A stretch of 64,000 nucleotides of DNA from Algoriphagus marinus (GCF_001936475.1 NZ_MSPQ01000002.1:186001-250000); one strand, 5' to 3'. Shown: positions 1 to 7,018, counted from the first letter of the stretch. Notes: generated from the sequence alone by a model not told the origin. Numbers and translations are program-made.

Positions 1-1329
1 CGTAATGGGCCCATTCAACTGACCAATGATATACTGTAGGGCAAGCATCATACCTAGGGTCAGGCTTCCTTCGATAACCAATAAAGCGGAAGTGAAGGTG
101 ATCAAAATATTTTTTAACTCATTTATAGTGGAAGAGCCGACCTCCTGAGTCTGTTCCAATGATAGGGATTGAATAGAGACGCCAAACAGCCTGGCCTGCA
201 CAAATTCCCAGCTCCAGCGTTTTTGCTTCTCAGCATTGTGCATTTTGATTTCCTGCATCCCATTGATTAGTTCGATCACTAAGCTCTGTTCCTGACTTAA
301 TTGTGCAAAACGCTTGTAATCCAATTCCTCCCTTCGCTTCATAAAAAAAAGAATCCATAGGAGGTAAATCGTACTTCCTCCGAGAAATATCAGGAAGATG
401 GTCAGACTGTAATAAATCAACACCGCACTAAAAACAATCAAGTTAAAAAAAGAAAATAGGGTATTCAGCGTGGTTCCAGTCAGTAGATTTTCTATTCTTC
501 TGTGATCACCTATACGCTGCATGATATCTCCTGTCATCCGGGTATCGAAGTAGGCTATGGGCAAGCTCATCAGTTTGATAAAAAAATCAGAAACAAGAGA
601 GATATTGATCCGGGTGGTGAGGTGAAGCAGAATCCAACTTCGAAATACTTCTACGCTGGTCCGCCCAAGGAAAAGCATCACTTGTGCCACTAATATCAGA
701 TAGATAAATCCAATATCCTGATTTTGAATCCCTACATCAACAATACTTTGGGTCAGAAAAGGAAAAATAAGCTGTAAAAGACTTCCTGCCAAAAGTCCGA
801 TACACAACTGGATGATCAGGCTCTTGTAGTTAGTCAAATACTGGTAGAGAAAGCCCAGTGAACGCTTGTCACTTTCCTCCCACTTCTGCTTCTTAAAGGA
901 CGGAGTAACTTCCAATAACAGCGTAATACCTTCTTTGGAGTATTCGTCCGCATTGTTTCCTATCCACCTGGAAATAAATTCACCCTTCGAATAGCTGATC
1001 AATCCGTAAGCAGGATCAGAAATATAGACTACATTCTTTTTAATGCGATAGACCACCACGTGGTGGTTTTTATCCCAATGCACAATTAAGGGCATTGGAG
1101 CGTCTTTCAGCTTTTCAAAATTAAGTTTGACTCCAATACTCTTAAAACCAATAGACTCAGCAGCATCACTCAGCTTGAGCAGGCTACTGCCTTCCCGGGT
1201 CGTCTCAGAGATTTCACGGATTTCGGTAATGGATATCAGCTTACCATAGTGCTTGGCTATTATCCGTAGACAGGTGGGGCCACAGTCTTTGGAGTCGGGC
1301 TGCTTGTAGAAGGGGAAGGAGCTTTTCAA
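1..1329 (-). CDS. Peptidase-containing ABC exporter (PCAT), 3' part beyond window
   Basis: The open frame covers 443 codons from a TTG at 1329 and runs off the left edge. It would cleave double-glycine leaders and export the core peptide. The N-terminal C39 peptidase domain (about residues 1-140) shows Q10, the catalytic Cys in DCGPTC (C16), His in KNHHVVV (H89/H90) and Asp in ISDPAYG (D105). A transmembrane region follows from about residue 160 with the exporter motif YFDTRMTGDI. The nucleotide-binding domain must lie outside the window. No ATG is available near the domain start. The TTG sits three bases after the TlpA stop, and the predicted start MKSSFPFYKQPDSKDCG fits the usual PCAT beginning. 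An A8 run at 343-350 keeps the frame open when counted as eight. The two GG-leader peptides upstream are the obvious substrates. The family call is firm; the start codon is less so. Confidence 0.9.
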   Translation of the reverse strand, partial: MKSSFPFYKQPDSKDCGPTCLRIIAKHYGKLISITEIREISETTREGSSLLKLSDAAESIGFKSIGVKLNFEKLKDAPMPLIVHWDKNHHVVVYRIKKNVVYISDPAYGLISYSKGEFISRWIGNNADEYSKEGITLLLEVTPSFKKQKWEESDKRSLGFLYQYLTNYKSLIIQLCIGLLAGSLLQLIFPFLTQSIVDVGIQNQDIGFIYLILVAQVMLFLGRTSVEVFRSWILLHLTTRINISLVSDFFIKLMSLPIAYFDTRMTGDIMQRIGDHRRIENLLTGTTLNTLFSFFNLIVFSAVLIYYSLTIFLIFLGGSTIYLLWILFFMKRREELDYKRFAQLSQEQSLVIELINGMQEIKMHNAEKQKRWSWEFVQARLFGVSIQSLSLEQTQEVGSSTINELKNILITFTSALLVIEGSLTLGMMLALQYIIGQLNGPIT

Positions 1330-1332
1330 GAC

Positions 1333-2784
1333 TTATGGATTAATTACTTCTTTGAGGATTTCAAGTACCTCTTTGGTTTCAGATCCAGGTGCATCTTCAT
1401 GGATTAGCATTCCATTTCTGTCGAAAATCATATACCTTGGAATGGCATTTAAATTGTAATTAGAGATGAACTCTGAACTTTTGGAGTTTCGGATCAAAAA
1501 GTTGTTTTCAACAATCTGATTCTTTTTAGCACTCTCTCTCCACATATCTTCCTTATCATTCAATGCTAAATAAACAAAGACAACTTCTTTGCCTTCCAGC
1601 TTTTCCTTCAACTCTTTGGAATAGGGCATTGCTCGCAAACATGGTGCGCACCAGCTAGCCCAAAAGTCTACATAAATTATTTTTCCTTTCCATTGTTTTT
1701 TTGTTTCTTCCCAATTAGATACATTTGATTTATAATCAATTAGTGCAAGATCAGAGGATGTCTGAATTTCATATTCCATTTCACTTAAAATATCTTGTAA
1801 CGGAGAAAAATCACCATACTCTTCCTTGTATTTATCTAAAAAATCTAAGATAGTTTCCTTTCTATATTTTTTAACTACCATCGAAGAAATCGATCTAAAC
1901 TTAAAGTATCTAGAAATTTCCTTAGGATATTCTGTAAATCCTCTTTCATATTCTTCAGTTAAAGTAATATCCTTGTTAAAATGGAATTTGTTCATATAAT
2001 AAAGACCATATATGTTTAATAAATACCGATTTCTGAAATTTTCAAAAGTTAAATATTTAGTATAGAACTTTTCAGTTTCTTCTTTATTGTTAACAATGTT
2101 TAATACCTTACTTATACGTTGAATTTGATTTTCCTTGATTAATTGGGAATATAAATTATTCAGCGGATTCTCATTTGCGTTTAGAGAATCAACTAATGCC
2201 GAATAGTTTTCATCAATAAGTTTAAGATATTCTGGAAGTTTAAAATCCCATTTGTCTTTATTTTTTATATTAGGAAGAAAAGATTTTAAATTTCCCATCA
2301 TTTCTTCTTTTAAAAAAAAGCTTTCCATGGAATCTAATTTTAAGAACTTTTTGGACTTGGGGATAATCTGAGTGTAATCCCATTTTATTGGAATAAGCTT
2401 ACTATTTTCAATTCGATTTACATGCATTTTACTATTTATATACTGTACGTCTAAGGTGTCTCCAGTTTGGACCAGAAATGTATGTGGGTCATATTCCTCA
2501 GTTGGAGTTATGTTAATTAATTGAATACTCTCATTTAGTTTGAAAAATATTGTATCTGGACTAAAGATGGTATCAGAATATACTTCTCCTTTTAAAAGCT
2601 CATCAAATGTGAGCTCCTTACTAATGATATATGGAGGGATTATATCTGAACTATTAATAATCAGAATCCTATTTGGATTTTGAACCTTCAAGGTTTCATA
2701 ATTTTGATAGGACTTATCTTTGGAATCAGTACAAGCCACAAATAGAAAAAAAAGGAAAGTTATTCTAAATCTCATAAATATCAT
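1333..2784 (-). CDS. TlpA-like thioredoxin lipoprotein
   Basis: This 483-residue protein has a lipoprotein signal (FLFFLFVAC, lipidated Cys about 18). A long middle part without a recognisable domain follows, then a C-terminal thioredoxin fold with WASWCAPC (Cys about 379 and 382) and a cis-proline region NAIPRYMIF. It should be an envelope thiol-disulfide oxidoreductase anchored to a membrane. The start may be the ATG at 2784 or the one at 2775; the second gives a tighter signal peptide. It lies between a Cys-rich precursor gene and the PCAT gene, which follows after three bases. That position suggests it reduces or shuffles disulfides of the exported peptide. General TlpA proteins also serve in cytochrome maturation, but the neighbours make that less likely here. 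Confidence 0.85.
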   Translation of the reverse strand: MIFMRFRITFLFFLFVACTDSKDKSYQNYETLKVQNPNRILIINSSDIIPPYIISKELTFDELLKGEVYSDTIFSPDTIFFKLNESIQLINITPTEEYDPHTFLVQTGDTLDVQYINSKMHVNRIENSKLIPIKWDYTQIIPKSKKFLKLDSMESFFLKEEMMGNLKSFLPNIKNKDKWDFKLPEYLKLIDENYSALVDSLNANENPLNNLYSQLIKENQIQRISKVLNIVNNKEETEKFYTKYLTFENFRNRYLLNIYGLYYMNKFHFNKDITLTEEYERGFTEYPKEISRYFKFRSISSMVVKKYRKETILDFLDKYKEEYGDFSPLQDILSEMEYEIQTSSDLALIDYKSNVSNWEETKKQWKGKIIYVDFWASWCAPCLRAMPYSKELKEKLEGKEVVFVYLALNDKEDMWRESAKKNQIVENNFLIRNSKSSEFISNYNLNAIPRYMIFDRNGMLIHEDAPGSETKEVLEILKEVINP

Positions 2785-2805
2785 TTATTTTTCATCAAGG
2801 ATAAA

Positions 2806-2842
2806 ATTAGGTTTCGCTTCACAATTCAAAGCGAAACCTAAT
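2806..2842 (-). terminator. Perfect stem-loop behind precursor gene 2
   Basis: Two 14-base arms (ATTAGGTTTCGCTT and its exact complement) enclose a 9-base loop, just after the stop of the 82-residue precursor and before the TlpA gene. On the minus strand only a short T-run follows (AATTTTATCC). It may be a leaky terminator or an mRNA-stabilising hairpin that keeps precursor transcripts more abundant than the processing genes. Confidence 0.65.
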
Positions 2843-2851
2843 GACTTTAAT

Positions 2852-3100
2852 TTAACAACTTGCGCAACAGTAACCTGATGCATAGGTTCCATTACTATAT
2901 TGCGTTCCCATGAACCAAGCTCCTCTAGCAGCTTCGAAAGATTGGTCACAACTTCTTCCAAGATATGCGCCGGTACTAGAACTACGTAAATGGATACAAC
3001 AACCTCCCGATCCATACCCGCCAGTAATCTTTTTCATTTGACTTCGCTCAAGCACTTCTTCAGAAGTGAGCCTCAGCATTTCTAAACTTAACTTTTTCAT
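2852..3100 (-). CDS. GG-leader Cys-rich peptide precursor 2 (82 aa)
   Basis: The leader is residues 1-28 (MKKLSLEMLRLTSEEVLERS then QMKKITGG). It ends in the double glycine expected for C39 cleavage and resembles Bacteroidota GG natural-product precursors (TIGR04149-like, from memory). The core of 54 residues begins YGSGGCC and has six cysteines at 34, 35, 51, 78, 79 and 82, with many Gly, Ser and Tyr. The leader differs from that of the 68-residue precursor at 4636-4842 by one residue, while the cores are unrelated. No core motif typical of lanthipeptide or radical-SAM products and no such enzyme is nearby, so disulfides are the likely modification. A competing frame at 2785-3015 has no leader and is a shadow. 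Its biological activity (bacteriocin, signal or other) is unknown. Confidence 0.85.
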   Translation of the reverse strand: MKKLSLEMLRLTSEEVLERSQMKKITGGYGSGGCCIHLRSSSTGAYLGRSCDQSFEAARGAWFMGTQYSNGTYASGYCCASC

Positions 3101-3200
3101 TTTGTCAGTATTTTGGTTAAAATCTTAAAATGACTGGACCATCCAATCCCTTTTTAATACTCCCAAATTAGTTAGTTATCAAATAGATACCTATACCATA

Positions 3201-3227
3201 TTTACTAAGTTTTAGTAAATATTTACT
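3201..3227. promoter_or_regulatory. Candidate operator, AGTAAA-N2-TTTACT with extra half-site
   Basis: The inverted repeat AGTAAA-TA-TTTACT occupies 3214-3227. A further half-site TTTACTA at 3201-3207 pairs with TAGTAAA at 3213-3219. The same 6+2+6 sequence occurs at 6629-6642, directly before the XRE regulator gene. Here it lies about 115 bases upstream of precursor 2, where a promoter would be expected. Control by the XRE protein is inferred. Confidence 0.5.
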
Positions 3228-3357
3228 TGTATTTCAAATACTTACCACATCTACTTAATAGATAACGCTTACCATAGTACTTGGCGATTATCCGCAGGCG
3301 AGTAGGACCACAGTCTTTGGAGTCGGGTTGCTTGTAGAAGGGGAAGGAGCTTTTCAA
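3223..3357 (-). pseudogene. Remnant of a second PCAT gene (5' end only)
   Basis: From TTG at 3357 the frame reads MKSSFPFYKQPDSKDCG and continues for about 30 residues, almost identical to the start of the PCAT gene at 1329. It then leaves the homology at about 3268 and stops at 3223 after 44 codons. The DNA similarity to 1240-1329 is very high, with a few substitutions. The catalytic Cys codon is kept but the following Cys of CGPTC has become Arg. The rest of the gene is missing. It directly follows the beta-propeller gene, just as the intact PCAT follows the TlpA gene. It is too short to be a functional peptidase. Confidence 0.85.
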
Positions 3358-3387
3358 AAAAAATCAATTATAGACTTATTGAAATGA

Positions 3388-4542
3388 TTATTTGCTTATG
3401 CCGACTACTTTATATATCCCATATCGAACAAAGTCCTCCTCGAGGTTTGGGTCAATCAACTGGAATAAAAGCCTATTCCCCGGCAAGGAAGTCATTAATT
3501 TACCATTGGCTGGTAGGGCAATGTCCCCACTTACCTGCTTAGTATTATCAAATAATATTAGTCTATGATAGTTCGGGTCTTGAAAATGATGATAGGTAGG
3601 ATCATCTGCGATCTTTTTCTCATAGGTTCCATAAGGAATCTCTCTAATATAATCCAAGACTATTTTTCCTCCATCAAGTAAGAATAATTTATGATTTTTA
3701 GGGCCTAAGGAGATCCTTCCATAAGAGGGAAAATCACTTTTTGTAATAATGTTCTTATAAAGTATTTTGAAATCTCCATGGTTTATTTTTATTCTTGAAT
3801 GCACCATATCGGAAACTAAATCATATACCGTGATTTCATTATCTAAAGATGAAGTTAAATAAAGTTTATTAGACTTTTTATCTATAACATAAGAAGGAAC
3901 ATAAGCTAAACCTAAAGAAATTTCAAATTTCTTGTGTAATGGTCTATCAGAAACAGGAGCAATTTTATACAATTTATTTTTATCTACCTGATAAATTTCA
4001 ATTAATTGAATACTATTAATATCCCTATTTGGCTTATATGGAAATAAACCAGAAGGATTTGTAATGAATGAAAAACTAGATAGAGATTGATTTTGGTAGA
4101 AATAGGAAAAAACCTCCATTCTCCCGTACAAATGAACTTTACTTTCAGAGAGGTATTTCGTTCTTTTTTTAACGTTAAATTTCTGATCAAACAAGACTAA
4201 TTCAAAAGGAGTTTGAATCCAAATTCCTCCTTCTTTAGAGAAAGCTAAACTATTAAACGACGATGAAATTAGATTGGGGCCATCTCCTTGTAGAACTTTT
4301 TGAATAATAAAATCACCTTTTTCGTTAATGAGTGCTATTCTTGTTCCTTCAGAAGAATTAATATATCCTAAGTAAAGTTCATCTTGAGGAAAATAGTCCA
4401 CAATTTCCACTGGATATAACGAGTCTATTATAAAACCATCAACTCTCTCCAATTTGTATTGAGCAAAAGAAAATGGTGGCCACATGAGCAATGACACAAT
4501 CAATAGATTAGTAATCCACCACAAACTAATTTTCTTAAACAT
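3388..4542 (-). CDS. Secreted beta-propeller-like protein (DUF4221-like)
   Basis: The 384-residue product starts with a signal peptide or N-terminal anchor (MFKKISLWWITNLLIVSLLM to about residue 27, SFAQ). The mature part is made of short strand-turn repeats such as LALINEKG-, LVLFDQKFN- and LILFDNTK-type segments, typical of 6-bladed propeller proteins. The length and pattern recall DUF4221 proteins of Bacteroidota, a memory-based match. It follows precursor 1 after a hairpin and precedes the PCAT remnant, so it holds the place that TlpA holds in the second cassette. It might bind the peptide, act as an immunity or receptor-like factor, or assist maturation. None of these is shown by the sequence. 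Confidence 0.6.
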   Translation of the reverse strand: MFKKISLWWITNLLIVSLLMWPPFSFAQYKLERVDGFIIDSLYPVEIVDYFPQDELYLGYINSSEGTRIALINEKGDFIIQKVLQGDGPNLISSSFNSLAFSKEGGIWIQTPFELVLFDQKFNVKKRTKYLSESKVHLYGRMEVFSYFYQNQSLSSFSFITNPSGLFPYKPNRDINSIQLIEIYQVDKNKLYKIAPVSDRPLHKKFEISLGLAYVPSYVIDKKSNKLYLTSSLDNEITVYDLVSDMVHSRIKINHGDFKILYKNIITKSDFPSYGRISLGPKNHKLFLLDGGKIVLDYIREIPYGTYEKKIADDPTYHHFQDPNYHRLILFDNTKQVSGDIALPANGKLMTSLPGNRLLFQLIDPNLEEDFVRYGIYKVVGISK

Positions 4543-4586
4543 AATTCATGATCAAAAGGCTAGTATTAATAAATATTTAAATATGA

Positions 4587-4618
4587 AAACCGGTTTAAAA
4601 TTTATTTTAAACCGGTTT
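4587..4618 (-). terminator. Perfect stem-loop behind precursor gene 1
   Basis: Fifteen-base arms (AAACCGGTTTAAAAT and complement) enclose a two-base loop, 18 bases after the stop of the 68-residue precursor. It takes the same place as the hairpin after precursor 2, though the sequence differs. A short TTTT follows on the minus strand, so termination would be partial. Confidence 0.65.
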
Positions 4619-4635
4619 GATTTTTCATCAATTAA

Positions 4636-4842
4636 TTAACAAGTACATACACCTCCTCCACTGCAGTACAAACTTAGAATTGATGAATGGCAATTATCTA
4701 CTTGCATTGGTCTAAAATTATTCCAGTTATCACATTGTAAATAACAGGTTCCCCCATACCCTCCGGTAATCTTTTTCATTTGACTTCGCTCAAGCACTTC
4801 TCCTGAAGTGAGCCTCAGCATTTCTAAACTAAGTTTTTTCAT
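4636..4842 (-). CDS. GG-leader Cys-rich peptide precursor 1 (68 aa)
   Basis: The leader of 28 residues ends KKITGG and is identical to that of the precursor at 2852-3100 except Gly for Glu at position 14. The 40-residue core begins YGGTCYLQC and has cysteines at 33, 37, 51, 60, 66 and 68. It ends GGGVCTC. It shares no other similarity with the second core. Six cysteines would allow three disulfides. The gene lies downstream of the C39-like/VKOR/thioredoxin gene and upstream of the propeller gene, all on one strand. The untranslated DNA upstream (AGTATTGTTAAAATTTTTAC) resembles the one before precursor 2, which supports duplication of the whole unit. Confidence 0.85.
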   Translation of the reverse strand: MKKLSLEMLRLTSGEVLERSQMKKITGGYGGTCYLQCDNWNNFRPMQVDNCHSSILSLYCSGGGVCTC

Positions 4843-4954
4843 TTTTAGTATTGTTAAAATTTTTACGCTTATACTCGGTCATTGTGGAGCACCCGAGCAA
4901 TATGCCCATTCATCGCGATTGAATATTTTTAACTGCAAGAGCAGCTTTTAATTT

Positions 4955-6526
4955 TTATTGTAACACATATTTCAAGTCCTCCACGGCGTAAGCCGAAGGC
5001 AACTCATAGCCATTGATGAAAATAGTGGGCGTATGGGTAATCTGCTCCTTGTCTGCCCAGTCCAGCATGGCTTTGATGTTCGATTCTTGCTTTGCCAGTT
5101 CTCCGTTCAGTGGATAGATTGCCGCAAAGGCTTCATAATCCTTTTTGTCCTGACTATACCAGTCATCTAAAGCTTGGCGGGTTTTTTCAAAATCTCCCTG
5201 AGAAGCAATTCCCAAAAGGTGCCGGATGGTATTGAGTCTAACCTCATCTCCTCCTCCGGGTACAAATACGATCTGCAAATCAATATTACCCGCTTCGTAG
5301 AGCTGCTCCAATAGCGGATGTGTACGGGCACAAGGACCACAATAAGGGTTACAAACCTTTAAGACATGGTACTTCGGATTTATCCCATTTAGGAATATCC
5401 CCAATCCTTCGGGATTGGAAGTGATCTGTCTGGACTTGCTCAGGAAATGATCGAAAAACTCCTTGTTTGACATGACCTTAGCCAATTTGCTCTTTACAGC
5501 ATAAAGATCGGTCTTTGCAATCAAATAGGGCTTTAGACTCAGCCAGGCTAGCACACTAGCTAGAAAAAGAAATGAAAATACACTCCACTCACTTAGTGTT
5601 GAAGAGTTAAGCTCTGGCAAAAGGAATTGGCTAGCCCCAAATTCCAGCAATAGAATGCCGGATAACCACAGGCATAAGACACACCATTTTTTGAGCTTTA
5701 CGCCCTGATAATATAAGGAAATAGGAATGATCGCTAAGCTGGAATAACTCAGCACACTTAAAAGTCCCAATCCTGAGACTGAAAATGAACTAAACATTAA
5801 AAGGGAAAATCCGGAGAAAAAATAAGCAAAAGCCAAATTGCTCAAACTGATCAAACCTCCGAATGAAAAGGAATCTAATACGGTATTGCAATCCACATTT
5901 TCACCTCCAGTACAAAATTGTGTAATTGCAGAGTTATTCTTATCCACCTCAGACCACAACAAAATAGTTGAAACAAACAAACCTGCCAATTTTAAACTGA
6001 CGATTGCCAAAACTCCAATCGAGTACGAAGAATAGTCATCCCATCCTACCAAATTTCCAATAAACCAGCCTAAGCCAACAGCACCTAGTAAAAAAAGTAA
6101 TGCTTTATAGGTTAGCTGCTCTTTTCTTCGCTGCTGATATCCCGGCTCTCCGGAGTCTTCTCCTTTCTCCAAGACTAGTGTAACCCCAGTCCATTTAGTA
6201 ATAAATTCAGCTTTAGCCAGCTCAGCAGTCTTCCCCTTATCATCCAAATATTCCACCCGATCAGCTGATACCTTAGACAGGCAACTAAAATAAGGATAGG
6301 GATTTTGGTTGATTTGAACAACACATGGTAAGGGAAGCTGATCCAATTTATCCTCTCCGATTTGAAGCGCAAGACTTTCCACCTTGTATTCGGCCAAGGT
6401 ATCAGAGATGGACAACAAGCTATGCGGCTCTGGATGTGTGAGCAATTTTCCGTTAAGAAAAGCGGAATTATAGGGCAATTTGATCAGGTCAAACAATCTC
6501 TTTGTACAGATCAGCGTATTTTCCAT
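4955..6526 (-). CDS. C39-like domain / VKOR / thioredoxin fusion membrane protein
   Basis: The 523-residue protein has three parts. Residues 1-125 align with the C39 domain of the neighbouring PCAT (SLLSISDTLAEY against SLLKLSDAAESI; EFITKWTGVTLVLE near the end), but the catalytic Cys and His are missing. Residues 140-335 form a VKOR domain of about five membrane segments with loop cysteines 205 and 213 and the quinone-side WCVLC pair (282, 285). Residues 350-523 form a DsbA-like thioredoxin with CNPYCGPC (396, 399) and a cis-proline HTPTIFING. VKOR would oxidise the thioredoxin at the expense of quinone, giving new disulfides. The degenerate C39 part probably binds the GG leader. This gene heads the peptide operon and is divergent from xre. 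Confidence 0.85.
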   Translation of the reverse strand: MENTLICTKRLFDLIKLPYNSAFLNGKLLTHPEPHSLLSISDTLAEYKVESLALQIGEDKLDQLPLPCVVQINQNPYPYFSCLSKVSADRVEYLDDKGKTAELAKAEFITKWTGVTLVLEKGEDSGEPGYQQRRKEQLTYKALLFLLGAVGLGWFIGNLVGWDDYSSYSIGVLAIVSLKLAGLFVSTILLWSEVDKNNSAITQFCTGGENVDCNTVLDSFSFGGLISLSNLAFAYFFSGFSLLMFSSFSVSGLGLLSVLSYSSLAIIPISLYYQGVKLKKWCVLCLWLSGILLLEFGASQFLLPELNSSTLSEWSVFSFLFLASVLAWLSLKPYLIAKTDLYAVKSKLAKVMSNKEFFDHFLSKSRQITSNPEGLGIFLNGINPKYHVLKVCNPYCGPCARTHPLLEQLYEAGNIDLQIVFVPGGGDEVRLNTIRHLLGIASQGDFEKTRQALDDWYSQDKKDYEAFAAIYPLNGELAKQESNIKAMLDWADKEQITHTPTIFINGYELPSAYAVEDLKYVLQ

Positions 6527-6593
6527 AGGTTGAAAACTAAAAAAAGTTAATTCCTTTTGATTCTTAATAACTAAAAGCTAATTTCCTACATCT

Positions 6594-6609
6594 CTAGGTA
6601 TTAACCTAG
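6594..6609. promoter_or_regulatory. Palindrome CTAGGT-N4-ACCTAG between divergent genes
   Basis: A perfect inverted repeat (CTAGGT, ATTA, ACCTAG) lies midway between the VKOR-fusion gene and xre. Its position suits an operator or activator site for either promoter. No second copy was seen in the locus. Confidence 0.4.
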
Positions 6610-6628
6610 TAAGATATTTCTAATTTTT

Positions 6629-6642
6629 AGTAAATTTTTACT
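6629..6642. promoter_or_regulatory. Candidate XRE operator AGTAAA-N2-TTTACT
   Basis: The inverted repeat AGTAAA-TT-TTTACT ends 12 bases before the xre ATG, so a bound regulator would block its own expression. The same element lies at 3214-3227 upstream of precursor 2. Confidence 0.5.
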
Positions 6643-6654
6643 TATTAGTTGTTT

Positions 6655-6897
6655 ATGGAACTAGGATCTCGTTTGAAGAAAGCCCGCGAAGTAAAAAGAC
6701 TTTCTCAGTATGATGTAGCGCACATATTGGGGGTCTCTCAGAAGACACTTTCGAATATTGAAAGCGGAAAAAGTATTCCAAACATATTCCAATTGGCTAA
6801 AATGGGAGAAATCTATGAGCTGGATTTGTTGGATTTTTTAGCTAAAGAAGGGATAGTTCTAACTAAATACCCCCCCCCCTCCTTCCTAAATCCATAA
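6655..6897 (+). CDS. XRE-family helix-turn-helix regulator
   Basis: Starting at ATG 6655, the 80-residue protein is a single HTH_3/Cro-CI domain: SRLKKAREVKRLSQYDVAHI, then VSQKTLSNIESGKSIPN, the classic recognition-helix pattern. The upstream TTG at 6649 adds only two residues. It is divergent from the VKOR-fusion operon and separated from it by about 128 bases holding two inverted repeats, so it probably regulates the peptide locus and itself. A run of ten C at 6870-6879 encodes prolines near the end. Loss or gain of one C would change only the last few residues. No sensor domain is attached. Confidence 0.85.
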   Translation: MELGSRLKKAREVKRLSQYDVAHILGVSQKTLSNIESGKSIPNIFQLAKMGEIYELDLLDFLAKEGIVLTKYPPPSFLNP

Positions 6898-6978
6898 TCA
6901 TATCCACCAATCCAATCTAGAAACTAATTCAGAATTGAAAAGATTGGAAGGCTTGATAAATTAAAACCTATAACCTCT

Positions 6979-7018
6979 AAAAAAAACGGTTGAAATCTTC
7001 CGATTTGAACCGTTTTTT
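6979..7018. terminator. Bidirectional terminator between xre and ffh
   Basis: Arms AAAACGGTTGAAATC and GATTTGAACCGTTTT (one mismatch) are flanked by A- and T-runs on both sides. It could end xre on the plus strand and ffh read-through on the minus strand. The rest of 6898-7148 shows nothing else I can name. Confidence 0.7.

Noticed and set aside
343..350. Possible frameshift at an A8 run in the PCAT gene
   Set aside because: With eight A the frame stays open and the protein continues with exporter-like helices. A seven-count was my initial misreading.
2785..3015. 76-codon open frame overlapping precursor 2 in another frame
   Set aside because: It has no leader, signal or known domain. The overlapping frame carries the GG leader shared with precursor 1, so this one is a shadow.
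4955..6526. Active C39 peptidase in the VKOR fusion
   Set aside because: The catalytic Cys (DCG) and His have no counterpart in the sequence.
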